64,000 nt of DNA from Acidimicrobiales bacterium. Lineage in GTDB: Bacteria > Actinomycetota > Acidimicrobiia > Acidimicrobiales > Aldehydirespiratoraceae. The stretch covers positions 124,001 through 188,000 of the forward strand of contig JAJCXY010000041.1 of the NCBI GenBank assembly GCA_029263215.1, read 5' to 3'. Made by a program: the position numbers and the translations under genes. Positions 38,801 through 47,362 of the stretch are shown piece by piece (within the stretch, counting starts at the first letter, position 1; each line of letters starts with the position of its first letter). The notes under the pieces are model-generated. The model saw only the letters and a list, made by a program, of their open reading frames with translations, was not told where the DNA came from and ran no database searches.

Positions 38801-38963
38801 TCCTGCGCCCGAGGGCCCGCCGCGCCGCGATGCCCACATGGTTGGAAGGCACGATCACCGCGACCGGTTGGAGCGGGTCGTGTTGTTTGTGGTGGTCGAT
38901 CGCGGCGGCGAGGGCCAGGTGGGCCGGCGGGCCATAGGGGGTGGTGGTGACCGGGATCGACAT
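35814..38963 (-). CDS. AddB-like helicase-nuclease subunit (PD-(D/E)XK)
   Basis: AELVVIDYKTGSSRIYRG ... HLQLVLYSLAVREIL; CPHAYFIRHIL; WVDCQFC near C-terminus; overlaps the downstream gene by 8 bp. Confidence 0.85.
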   Translation of the reverse strand: MSIPVTTTPYGPPAHLALAAAIDHHKQHDPLQPVAVIVPSNHVGIAARRALGRRSGIAAVTFLTPYRLAELLGAPGVAASGRRPVSTPVLAGSVRAVLRSDPGQFAGVEQHPTTERSLVRSHRALSEVSEADLRRLEATTPRTSDVVRIHRAVRHRLEESFSDEQHLVDAAIHALDADAPVLTELGPAILFLPQRLTSNQARLLSGFARRNPLSVLAGITGVDEADAAVRKAIEGVGAQWPLPDAAAPPLPVAHRALTVSDADDEVRHAVRTIIDAARRGTPLTRCAILYSATDPYARLVGDALDSAGINWFGSSVRTAEASLLGRSLLGLLALPDHDLSRHDVAAWLAGAPVRGLDNRPASVAAWERASRAAGIVAGLQQWTNRLQRRIEDLEAEAVRFRDDDEHQWRVARLRRDAEQAGELAAFITQLDHDLDPGGRATSWSGLASWCRQLVRTYLGGETLRTNWPAEERAAAQRIDAAIDRLADLDGIDPNPGPSSFRRALELQLADDLGRHGSFGNGVLVGNVKLAVGLELDTVVVLGMAEGSFPARRRDDPLLPDRVRTIASDDLPLAADVVHDEHRALLAVMAAASEIVFSFPRGDLRRNAERAPSRWLLDSTEIRDGVRPSAADLNRLTGDWLTEVPSFIAGLRSSPFPAHDQEYDVRALLDRAEAGADIRTDPLVDHRPALRRGIDLIEGRLSTRFTRFDGNLATDGDLRGARLPSPTDADQVSSATRLESWAKCPHAYFIRHILRVDPVEDPEEQYRISPLVLGSLVHDVLDRWVGEALKSGRSPAPGAPWPDPDIQRLLAAGTDAADRLEARGLVGRRVYWQRDRQVLMSDLVDFTNFDHAQRAAHGSRPLATEMPFGMPDHNTPPVTLTLADGRTLLLRGAIDRVDETSNAELVVIDYKTGSSRIYRGLSAQDPIPGGAHLQLVLYSLAVREILGRPDASIRGDYWFITRKGGFQPFGYEVTPEVEATALATVAMIVDGIASGHFPQHPAVPKFRPWVDCQFCEPDGLGLAHQYADWTRLHDDPELAAYLAVNGGDRG

Positions 38964-39015
38964 CGCGAACAGGATCGTACGCACCCCCTGTGACGGGCGT
39001 CGTGACGCCTGACTT

Positions 39016-39044
39016 CCTTGGTCCTGTCAGGGAGGTGACCAAGG
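39016..39044. promoter_or_regulatory. Inverted repeat in the divergent intergenic region (candidate operator)
   Basis: CCTTGGTC-N13-GACCAAGG perfect 8-bp arms, followed by an AT-rich stretch to 39133. Confidence 0.4.
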
Positions 39045-39133
39045 ACCCTGTCTTAACAAACACATAAGGAACAGTATCAAGATATGAGATCGCGATTTGA
39101 TCTTCGATCTAGAATACGAATGGAGTGATTGTT

Positions 39134-39847
39134 ATGAAGAAGCGCCTATCCATTGTCGGCTACGGCCTACTCGTAGTCGGGCTGATCTTCGTCATCATCG
39201 GCGGAGTGGCCTACAGCAGGGTGCAGCAGGGATACGACTCACTGCAGGCATTCAGCGAAAGCCAGAACGTCACCCTGAGCTACAACGAAGACGGTCAGCT
39301 GACCGACCGGGGCACCACCGAAGGTGCCGACGCCATCATGGCGTTGGTCACCGACGACTGGGACTACCCGGTCAACAACTCCGACTTCGATTCCAATGAT
39401 CCGCTGGTCAACACTGGTTCGGAATACATGTACCAGATGGCCACCATCGCCTATCACGTGATGCACGGCAGCCAGACCGTCACTTTGGCGGAGGACGCCG
39501 AGTACAACGGTGAGCTCTTCGAGGCCGGCGTCTACGACGTCGCCGTCGACGGGCGCTACTGGACCGGCTTCGACCGCATGCATCCCCTCGACGGTCCGGC
39601 CCGCGGCCAGGCCTGGTCGGGCACGGTTCACGGCCTCGTAGGTGAACTCGGCGTCGGCGCCGTGACCGCTTCGACCCTGCAGATGGGTCTCGCGATGGCC
39701 GGTCTGTTCGCCGGTCTCGGATTCATCTTCATGGCCAGCGGCGGCGGCATCGTCTGGGCCTCCCGGAGCAAGGAGAAGGTGATCGTCCCCGACACCGTTC
39801 CCGAGGCCCTGTTGGCCGACGGCAAGGCCAAGGAGCCTGTCGCATAG
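39134..39847 (+). CDS. Membrane protein with two TM segments flanking an extracytoplasmic domain
   Basis: MKKRLSIVGYGLLVVGLIFVIIGGVAYS...; second TM MGLAMAGLFAGLGFIFMASGGGIVW. Confidence 0.8.
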   Translation: MKKRLSIVGYGLLVVGLIFVIIGGVAYSRVQQGYDSLQAFSESQNVTLSYNEDGQLTDRGTTEGADAIMALVTDDWDYPVNNSDFDSNDPLVNTGSEYMYQMATIAYHVMHGSQTVTLAEDAEYNGELFEAGVYDVAVDGRYWTGFDRMHPLDGPARGQAWSGTVHGLVGELGVGAVTASTLQMGLAMAGLFAGLGFIFMASGGGIVWASRSKEKVIVPDTVPEALLADGKAKEPVA

Positions 39848-39882
39848 CGATCCAAGACTCAGTTCCCCCAAACAACGACGGT

Positions 39883-39908
39883 CACGCCTCTGTAGAAACA
39901 GGGGCGTG
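39883..39908 (+). promoter_or_regulatory. 11-bp RNA hairpin ending exactly at the downstream GTG start codon
   Basis: CACGCCTCTGT-agaa-ACAGGGGCGTG, all pairs formed with one G:U. Confidence 0.5.
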
Positions 39909-40280
39909 ATTGTCGTTGATGCGATGAATGTGATCGGGTCGGTGCCCGACGGATGGTGGCACGACCGAGATGGTGCGCTGGCCCGGCTCGTGCAAGCAGT
40001 CTCGGCCCATGACTTCACCGAGTGGATCGTCGTGGTGGCCGATGGTCGCCCGGTCGAAGGCCTCCCCGCGGGGACCTACGGAGAACTCGAGCTTCGCTAC
40101 GCGGGCCACTCCGACCCCGACGCCGCCGACGACGAAATCGTCGTCCTGGTGGCAGAGCACGAAGGCGACGACGAGCCGATCACGGTGGTGACGTCGGATC
40201 GCGAGCTCGCCCGTCGGGTGACCGCACTTGGAGCCACGACCGAGGGAGCGAAGAGATTTCGTTCCGAGGTCGGTTGGTAA
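39906..40280 (+). CDS. NYN-domain (YacP-like) predicted RNase
   Basis: MIVVDAMNVIGSVPDGWW..., ITVVTSDRELARRV. Confidence 0.85.
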   Translation: MIVVDAMNVIGSVPDGWWHDRDGALARLVQAVSAHDFTEWIVVVADGRPVEGLPAGTYGELELRYAGHSDPDAADDEIVVLVAEHEGDDEPITVVTSDRELARRVTALGATTEGAKRFRSEVGW

Positions 40281-40284
40281 GTAT

Positions 40285-41127
40285 TCAGGGGTCGGGGGGA
40301 GCCACGAAATCGATCAGCTGCTCTACTGCGCCGAGCAGCGGGGGTTCGAGATCGGTCCAGCTCGAGACCCGACCGAGCAGGAGTCTCCAGAACTCGCCGC
40401 TGGACCCTTCGATCCCGAGCGCGTCGAGAACACCCTGCTTCCACGGCTGACCGAGCGGCACGTCGGGCCAGGCCTCGATGCCGATCACCGCCGGCTTCAC
40501 CGCCTGCCAGATATCGACGTACGGATGACCACAGACCAACACGTTGGGATCCCCCACGGTGTCGGCGATGCGCTGCTCCTTGCTTCCCTCCACGAGATGG
40601 TCGAGCAGGACACCGAGGCGGCGCCGGTCGGCGGGCCTGAACCCACGGACTCGGTCGGCGAGATCGTCGGCGCCGTCGAGTCGCTCGACCACGACCCCTT
40701 CCACCCTGAGGTCGGCGCCCCACACTTTCTCGATCAGTTCGGCGTCGTGGATTCCTTCGACCCAGATACGGCTGGCGCGTGCGATCCGGGCGGGTATGGC
40801 GCCGAGGTCGATGGAGCCTGATGTGGTGAGCGAGGGAGCCTCGGGTTCGCGGGCGGGCACGACGAGCTTGCACGGCACGCCCTTGCCGTCGATGCCGGCG
40901 CGCACCGAGCCGTCGCTGTAGCGCACGACGTGATCACGGCCGTGGCGATCGCGCAACACCAGCCGCGGCGGGGCGAACTCCACGAGGGCTCCGACCGCAC
41001 CACTCGCCCGGTCTTCGAGGACGAGGCCCCGACGGGCCGCCACCACCGGGTAGGTGCGCTTGTGGGCTGGGGGGCCGTCGAGGTCGAGGGGAGCCGAGAG
41101 CATGCCGTCGTCACGCATGCCGATCAC
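40285..41127 (-). CDS. DUF3097 family protein
   Basis: RIWVEGIHDAELIEKVWGADLRVEGVVVERLDGADDL... recognised from actinobacterial DUF3097 proteins. Confidence 0.8.
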   Translation of the reverse strand: MIGMRDDGMLSAPLDLDGPPAHKRTYPVVAARRGLVLEDRASGAVGALVEFAPPRLVLRDRHGRDHVVRYSDGSVRAGIDGKGVPCKLVVPAREPEAPSLTTSGSIDLGAIPARIARASRIWVEGIHDAELIEKVWGADLRVEGVVVERLDGADDLADRVRGFRPADRRRLGVLLDHLVEGSKEQRIADTVGDPNVLVCGHPYVDIWQAVKPAVIGIEAWPDVPLGQPWKQGVLDALGIEGSSGEFWRLLLGRVSSWTDLEPPLLGAVEQLIDFVAPPDP

Positions 41128-41189
41128 CGTAACCCGTCAGGGATCGTCGGAGTGGCCACTCACGGAGTTGTAACTCCTATGATGATGGC

Positions 41190-43184
41190 GTGCCCTACCG
41201 CGTCGAGGAACTCGCCGAAGCCGCTGGCGTGGCGGTCGACACCGTCCGCTACTACCAGCGTGAGAAGTTGCTCGCGCCGCCCGAGCGTGAAGGCAGGCGA
41301 GCCTGGTACGACGACGGTCATCTCGAACGACTCCGTGAAATACGTGGCCTCGCCGACGAGGGGTTCAGCCTCGCCCAGATCCGCTCCCTGTCGGCCCCCG
41401 ACGCCAGCGGTCTGCTGGCCGATCTCGCCTCGGAGAACGCGGTCGACCCCGAGCTCGACAAGACCGAACTCGCCCGGCGGGCAGCGGTGCCGGAGTTCCT
41501 GGTCGATGTCGTCGTGAGTGCCGGCCTGCTCACCCCCAGCGGAGCATCTGGCGATGAGCGCTTCGCCGCCGACAGCGTCGACATGCTCGTAGCGGCGCGC
41601 ACGCTCGTGAGCGAAGGCGTGTCGCTGGAGGAACTCACCGCCCTCGCCCTGCGCCACGCCACCCACGTGGAAGACGTGATCGACGACGCCATCGAGGTGT
41701 TCAAGCGCCACAGCGACAACAAGGGTGGAAGTCGAGAGGATCTGGTGGCGCTCATGCACCGCCTGGTGCCCGTCGCCTCGTCCCTGGTGGGCCAGCACTT
41801 CGAACGAACCCTGCGAACCCGAGCCCTCGCCCGCATCGGCGACGATCCCGTCACCGAGGGCGGAGGGGTCGTGGTGTTCGCCCACAAACTCGACAAGTAT
41901 CTCGACCCCGTCGCCCTCTATGAGGCCGCCGACGATCACCACCGCATGCTCTGGGTGCGACCCGAATCCGAGTTCGCACTCGTCGGTCTGGGCGCGGTCG
42001 AGGTGATCGAACCCCATGGTCACACCAGGTTCTCGGCGGCATCGGCCGCCCGCGCCGCGCTGGCCGCTCGAGTCCGGCGCCACGGGCCCGCCGATGCCCC
42101 CGCTCCGGTGCTCGTCGGTGGGTTCTCGTTCTCCTGCGGTGCCGGGGAGCAGGCCCCGGATTGGTCGGGCTACCCCGATGCCCGCTGGGTCCTGCCCGAA
42201 CTCACCGTTGTCACCCGGGCCGATGGTTGCTGGCTCCTCGCCGCCACCGTGCTCGCCGAGGGAGACGATGAGCAGGTCGCGCTCGACAAGCTCGAGGAGC
42301 GGATCGAAAACCTCGCCCAGACGTCTCTACCGGTCGCATCGTCGGGCGCCGAGGTCCCCCACGGCGAACCATCGAGCAACGATCCGCCCTATGTCGATCT
42401 GGTAGCCGAGGGCGTAGCGGCGATCACCGCCGGCGAGTTCGGGAAGGTTGTACTGGCCCGGGTGTTCGACCGGGGGCCCATCGACACCGGCCTCGTGCTC
42501 CAGCGACTAGTCGATCGCTACCCGACGTGTGCGGTGTTTTCGGTGGGCGTGGGCGACCGGGCATTCCTGGGTGCGAGCCCGGAGCAGTTGGTGGCCCTCG
42601 ACGGCCGCGAGGTGCGCACCGTGGCTTTGGCCGGCACCACCGGCCGAGGCTGGGACGAAACCACCGACGCGGGTCTGGCTGCGGAGATGATGGCTTCGCC
42701 GAAGGTGCGATCCGAGCACGCTTTCGTGGTCGACGACATCTCCTCTCGGTTGGCCACGTTGGGTCTCGTGGGCGAGACACCCAGTGAGCCGGAGGTTCTC
42801 CGTCTCGCTCGGGTGCAGCACCTTCGTACGCCGATCACGGCTCGGGTCGAGCGTCGAACCGGTGGGGTCTCCGACATGGATGTGATGAGAGTGGCCAGTG
42901 TGCTCCACCCCACGCCGGCGGTGGCCGGTACCCCCACCGAGGAAGCACTCGAGTGGCTCACCACCCATGAGGATTTCGATCGCGGATGGTACGCCGCACC
43001 GGTGGGGTGGTGCGATCTCGACGGCAACGGAGAGCTTCGTGTGGCCTTGCGCACCGCACTCGTCGATGTTGATCGGGTGCAGTTGTTCGCCGGTGCCGGA
43101 ATCGTCGCCGACTCCGACCCTGAAGATGAACTGACCGAAACCGGTGTGAAGCTTCGTGCCCTCCTCGATGTGATGGAGTCCTGA
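41190..43184 (+). CDS. menF: MerR-type regulator fused to isochorismate synthase (MenF)
   Basis: N-term YRVEELAEAAGVAVDTVRYYQREKLLAPPEREGRRAWYDDGHLERLREI (MerR HTH); C-term chorismate-binding motifs GEFGKVVLAR, FLGASPEQLVALDGREVRTVALAGTTGRG, KVRSEHAFVVDDI; reading frame checked through the junction with no stop. Confidence 0.9.
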   Translation: MPYRVEELAEAAGVAVDTVRYYQREKLLAPPEREGRRAWYDDGHLERLREIRGLADEGFSLAQIRSLSAPDASGLLADLASENAVDPELDKTELARRAAVPEFLVDVVVSAGLLTPSGASGDERFAADSVDMLVAARTLVSEGVSLEELTALALRHATHVEDVIDDAIEVFKRHSDNKGGSREDLVALMHRLVPVASSLVGQHFERTLRTRALARIGDDPVTEGGGVVVFAHKLDKYLDPVALYEAADDHHRMLWVRPESEFALVGLGAVEVIEPHGHTRFSAASAARAALAARVRRHGPADAPAPVLVGGFSFSCGAGEQAPDWSGYPDARWVLPELTVVTRADGCWLLAATVLAEGDDEQVALDKLEERIENLAQTSLPVASSGAEVPHGEPSSNDPPYVDLVAEGVAAITAGEFGKVVLARVFDRGPIDTGLVLQRLVDRYPTCAVFSVGVGDRAFLGASPEQLVALDGREVRTVALAGTTGRGWDETTDAGLAAEMMASPKVRSEHAFVVDDISSRLATLGLVGETPSEPEVLRLARVQHLRTPITARVERRTGGVSDMDVMRVASVLHPTPAVAGTPTEEALEWLTTHEDFDRGWYAAPVGWCDLDGNGELRVALRTALVDVDRVQLFAGAGIVADSDPEDELTETGVKLRALLDVMES

Positions 43185-43185
43185 G

Positions 43186-44919
43186 ATGACCGATCCCGTC
43201 TACGATCCGATTGCTGTCTTCGCCGCCACCCTCGCCGGCCATGGTGTCGTCGATGTGGTCATCAGCCCGGGCTCACGCTCGACCCCGTTGGCCGTCACCT
43301 TCCACGCCCGGCCCGACATGCGCACGTGGATCCAACTCGATGAACGATCGGCAGGGTTCTTCGCTCTCGGCCAGGCCAAGGCAACCGGCCGCCCGTCGGT
43401 GCTCATCTGCACATCGGGCACCGCCGCAGCCAACTATCTGCCTGCCGTCGTGGAAGCCAACCATGCGGGGGTGCCTCTGATCGTGTGCACCGCCGACCGG
43501 CCCCCCGAGTTGAGGGGGTGGGGAGCGGGCCAGACCATCGACCAGGTCGAGATGTTCGGCACCAACGTCCGCTGGTTCGCCGATCTACCCGACCCGAGCG
43601 AATGGAGCAGGCAGCAGGCTTCGATGGCAGCCACGAGGACCCTCGACCGCTGCACCGGTCGCCGCCGTGGCCCGGTCCACCTCAACTGGCCCCTACGCGA
43701 GCCACTCGAACCGGTCGGAGCGGTGCCTGTCGCCGCGCCGATCCAGCCTCGCCACAATGATGTTCAGCCGTTTCGGCTCTCCGACGATGCCCTGGGTGAT
43801 CTCACCAACCGTGAGAAGGGCGTCATCATCGTCGGGCCCGATATTGCCGCCAGCATCGCCGAGGAGCATGAGCTCGCGGAATGGATTCTCGAGTTCGCCA
43901 TGACAGTGGCCTGGCCGATCTTCGCGGAGCCGATCACCCAACTCCGGCGCGGCCATCGCCGCGGCGACGATCACGTGATGAACGCGATCGACCATCTCTG
44001 CAAGCACTCAGATGTGGTTGATGCGCTGGTGCCCGATGTGGTGCTCCGCCTCGGGGCCAGCCCCACCTCGAAGCCCGTGCGTCAGTGGCTCGAACGGGTC
44101 CGGCCCCGGCACGTGTTGTTGATAGATCCCGAGGAACGGTGGAACGATGCCTCGTTCACCGCCACCGAACACCATGCCGCGCCCCTCATGAGTGTCTTGG
44201 GAAGAGCTCGCCGCCTCGGCGCAGGTGTTCGCGCCCGAAGTCAGTGGCTCGATCGCTGGCATGAACTAGACCAGATCGCCTCGAGGCAGGTTGATTCGGC
44301 TCTCGATGCTGGCCCCAGGCTCAGCGGTCGAGTGGTGCGTGAGATGGTGGATGCACTGCCCGAGGGAGCGGTGGTGATGACCTCCAACTCCATGCCGGTG
44401 CGCGACCTCGATGCGTTCCTTCCCAACGGAGGCGCATCGGTGTCGTTCGTGGCCAACCGGGGGGCGTCGGGGATCGACGGGATCACCTCCACCGCTCTCG
44501 GCCTCGCCTCCCAGTCCGATGGGCCGGTACTTGCGTTCATCGGCGATCTGGCCCTGCTCCACGACGTGGGTGCACTGTTCGGGGCCGCTCGTGCCGGACT
44601 TCATCTCACCATCGTGTGCATCGACAACGACGGCGGTGGCATCTTCTCACTCCTGCCGATTGCGGCTCGCGCCGATGACGTCGACTTCGAGACCCTGTTC
44701 GGTACCCCTCACGGCATCGACCTCGCCTCGCTCGACGGCACCGCGGGGGTGCGCGTCGAGGAGGTGGGCGAGCAAGACGATCTTGCGGCAGCTGTGATCG
44801 CGGCCACGGCCTCTACCGAGCCGGGTGTCGACATCGTTCTGGTGCGGGTGGATCGCGATGCCGACGTCGCCCAACGGCGAGACATCACCGATGCGGTGGG
44901 CCGGACTCTCCGAAAGTGA
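43186..44919 (+). CDS. menD: 2-succinyl-5-enolpyruvyl-6-hydroxy-3-cyclohexene-1-carboxylate synthase
   Basis: ISPGSRSTPLAVTFHARPDMRTWIQLDERSAGFFALG; ThDP motif IVCIDNDGGGIFSLLP. Confidence 0.96.
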   Translation: MTDPVYDPIAVFAATLAGHGVVDVVISPGSRSTPLAVTFHARPDMRTWIQLDERSAGFFALGQAKATGRPSVLICTSGTAAANYLPAVVEANHAGVPLIVCTADRPPELRGWGAGQTIDQVEMFGTNVRWFADLPDPSEWSRQQASMAATRTLDRCTGRRRGPVHLNWPLREPLEPVGAVPVAAPIQPRHNDVQPFRLSDDALGDLTNREKGVIIVGPDIAASIAEEHELAEWILEFAMTVAWPIFAEPITQLRRGHRRGDDHVMNAIDHLCKHSDVVDALVPDVVLRLGASPTSKPVRQWLERVRPRHVLLIDPEERWNDASFTATEHHAAPLMSVLGRARRLGAGVRARSQWLDRWHELDQIASRQVDSALDAGPRLSGRVVREMVDALPEGAVVMTSNSMPVRDLDAFLPNGGASVSFVANRGASGIDGITSTALGLASQSDGPVLAFIGDLALLHDVGALFGAARAGLHLTIVCIDNDGGGIFSLLPIAARADDVDFETLFGTPHGIDLASLDGTAGVRVEEVGEQDDLAAAVIAATASTEPGVDIVLVRVDRDADVAQRRDITDAVGRTLRK

Positions 44920-45671
44920 ATTCGCCTCTGGTGCTGCTCCATGGATTCACGGGTTCGGCAGTAACCATGGAGATGATCGCGGCGGAGTTTCGCGAGGAGC
45001 GCAGGGTGCTTTTGCCCGACCTTGCCGGTCACGGGCTCTCGTCTCACATCGATGCCGATCCGACTTCGTTCTCCGTCGATGCCATGGCCCACACGGTGGC
45101 CTCGCTGATGAACGAGCCCTTCCACCTGCTCGGCTACTCAATGGGCGGAAGGGTTGCTCTCACCATCGCGTGCGAGCAACCAGATAGGGTGAAGTCGCTG
45201 TCTCTGATCGGAGCTTCGGCGGGATTGGCCACCGAGAACGAGCGAGCTGAACGCGTCGCGGCCGACGAGGAACTGGCTTGCCGGATCATCAGCGATGGGG
45301 TCGAGAGTTTCGTCGATACATGGATGGCCAACCCCCTGTTCGCCACCCAGGCCCGCCTCGGCCCGGAGTACCTCGCCGCGGCCCGGGCCCAGAGGCTCAC
45401 CAACGACGCCGCTGCATTGGCATCGAGCCTGCGCGCTGCGGGCACGGGCCGGATGCGTGCCCTGCACGGCGAACTCCACCGATGCGCGATGCCGGTAGGG
45501 CTCATCGTGGGGGCCGGCGACCCGAAGTTTCGGGCCATTGCGGCTGAGCTGGCCTCGGCGCTACCCAATGCCACCATCCACACGATCGCCGACGCCGGCC
45601 ACGCCACTCATGTCGAGCAGCTCGGCGCTACGGTCGCGGCCATCAGGTCCACCATCGAGGCAGCCCTGTGA
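44916..45671 (+). CDS. menH: Alpha/beta hydrolase, probable SHCHC synthase
   Basis: LLHGFTGSA, GYSMGGRVAL, GHATHVEQ; overlaps menD by 4 bp. Confidence 0.88.
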   Translation: MNSPLVLLHGFTGSAVTMEMIAAEFREERRVLLPDLAGHGLSSHIDADPTSFSVDAMAHTVASLMNEPFHLLGYSMGGRVALTIACEQPDRVKSLSLIGASAGLATENERAERVAADEELACRIISDGVESFVDTWMANPLFATQARLGPEYLAAARAQRLTNDAAALASSLRAAGTGRMRALHGELHRCAMPVGLIVGAGDPKFRAIAAELASALPNATIHTIADAGHATHVEQLGATVAAIRSTIEAAL

Positions 45672-46690
45672 TCGTAGATCTCAGGAACTACCGGCTCGGT
45701 CTCGTTTCGAATCTCAGCACCGCTCACGGCGTGGTGCATCAGCGTGAGGGCATTCTCGTGTCGGTCACCGACGGTGAGTACGTGGGGTGGGGCGACGCCG
45801 CGCCCATGCCGGGCTGGTCGACCAGTTCGCTCGAGCTGGTCTCGGCTTCGCTCGCGGTGGCCGCCGCCAATCTCGAGACAGGCATCGATGCAACTCTCGA
45901 CGCGCTCGAGGCGGTACCGGAGGCTCGGGCCGGTCTCGCTGGTGCACTCGCCGATCTCACCGCCCGCCGCAGAGGGCTCTCACTGAGTCGGTCGCTTGAC
46001 CCCGGCGCGTCCGCCTCGGTGGCCGTCAACGGCCTCGTGAGCGCTTCAGATCCGGCCGAAGCCGCGGCCGATGCCCGCCGGGCATTCGATACCGGGATTC
46101 GAACCATCAAGCTGAAGGTTGCCGCCGGGAGCCCGACCCTCGACCTCGAGCGGGCTGCCGCGGTCCGCGACGCGGTGGGGCCCGACGTGGAGCTGAGGCT
46201 CGATGCCAACGGGGGCTGGACCGTGCCAGTCGCGCTCCAGATGCTCGATGCCTTGGCTCCTCTCCACATCTCGTTCTGCGAGGAACCCGTCGATTCGATC
46301 GCTGGCATCGCCGAGGTCGGTGCGGCCAGTGCGGTGCCGGTGGCGACAGACGAGTCGGCCCGATCCGTCGATGATGTCGCCGAGGCCATCGGCACCGGCA
46401 CCATCGACGTGGTGGTGGTGAAGCCTTCAGCGATCGGTGGCCCCGACCTGGCCATGCAGGCGATACGTCTGGTGCGCGAATTCGGTGCCACGCCGATCGT
46501 GACAACGATGGTCGACAGCGCGGTCGGTGTCGCCCACGCCCTCCACGTGGCCGCTGCCAGTGGGGTGGAGATGGCCCATGGCCTGGCCACATCTGCCCTG
46601 CTGCGCGACGACGTCGGCGAGTCTCCGCCGATCATCGACGGACGGATGGTCGTTCCGGACGGGCCCGGAATCGGCGTCGGCCCCCTGTAG
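45668..46690 (+). CDS. menC: o-Succinylbenzoate synthase (enolase superfamily)
   Basis: TIKLKVA, LRLDANGGW, FCEEPVD, VVVKPSAIGG; overlaps menH by 4 bp. Confidence 0.92.
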   Translation: MIVDLRNYRLGLVSNLSTAHGVVHQREGILVSVTDGEYVGWGDAAPMPGWSTSSLELVSASLAVAAANLETGIDATLDALEAVPEARAGLAGALADLTARRRGLSLSRSLDPGASASVAVNGLVSASDPAEAAADARRAFDTGIRTIKLKVAAGSPTLDLERAAAVRDAVGPDVELRLDANGGWTVPVALQMLDALAPLHISFCEEPVDSIAGIAEVGAASAVPVATDESARSVDDVAEAIGTGTIDVVVVKPSAIGGPDLAMQAIRLVREFGATPIVTTMVDSAVGVAHALHVAAASGVEMAHGLATSALLRDDVGESPPIIDGRMVVPDGPGIGVGPL

Positions 46691-46710
46691 CGCCCCGGTA
46701 CCCTCCGCCC

Positions 46711-47316
46711 GTGGATCTCTTCATCGTTCGTCACGGTCGTCCCGTGCGCCAGGTTGTCGGAGAAGGCGAAACCGCGGATCCGGGCCTTTCCGAGATGGGC
46801 CTCGAACAGGCTCGGCGCACCGCCGACCTCCTCGAGGCCGAACGGATCGATCACATCGTGTCGTCCACGATGCGACGCGCTCACGACACGGCCGCGCCGC
46901 TCGCGACCCGACTCGGCTACGAGATCGAGCAGATCGACGACATCAAGGAATCCGATCACCGCTCATCGATGTATGTCCCGCTCGAGGAAATATCGGCCGA
47001 CGATCCCGAGACGGCGCACTACTTCGAAGGCGACTTGATGGAGGTGATCTTCAGCGACGGCTATCACGTGTTCGAGGATCGCGTCGTGAGCGGTTTCCAG
47101 CAGATCATCGACACAAACCGGTCGAAACGGGTAGCGGTGTTCTGCCACGGGATGGTCACTGCCGTCTTCCTCAAGACCATTCTCGGAGTGCACGATGTGT
47201 TCTCCCTCAAGATCGACTACTGCGGCGTCACACGCGTGCAAGCCGCCAGCGGAGGTCACCGCACCGTTCGCAGTGTGAACGAGACCCAACACGTTCGTGA
47301 CCTGATCGAGTGGTGA
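46711..47316 (+). CDS. Histidine phosphatase family (phosphoglycerate mutase-like)
   Basis: MDLFIVRHGRP; VFCHGMVTA. Confidence 0.9.
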   Translation: MDLFIVRHGRPVRQVVGEGETADPGLSEMGLEQARRTADLLEAERIDHIVSSTMRRAHDTAAPLATRLGYEIEQIDDIKESDHRSSMYVPLEEISADDPETAHYFEGDLMEVIFSDGYHVFEDRVVSGFQQIIDTNRSKRVAVFCHGMVTAVFLKTILGVHDVFSLKIDYCGVTRVQAASGGHRTVRSVNETQHVRDLIEW

Positions 47317-47362
47317 GCATGAGTCCGCCATCTCAACCGCTGATGCCTCCTACGCTTGGCCC

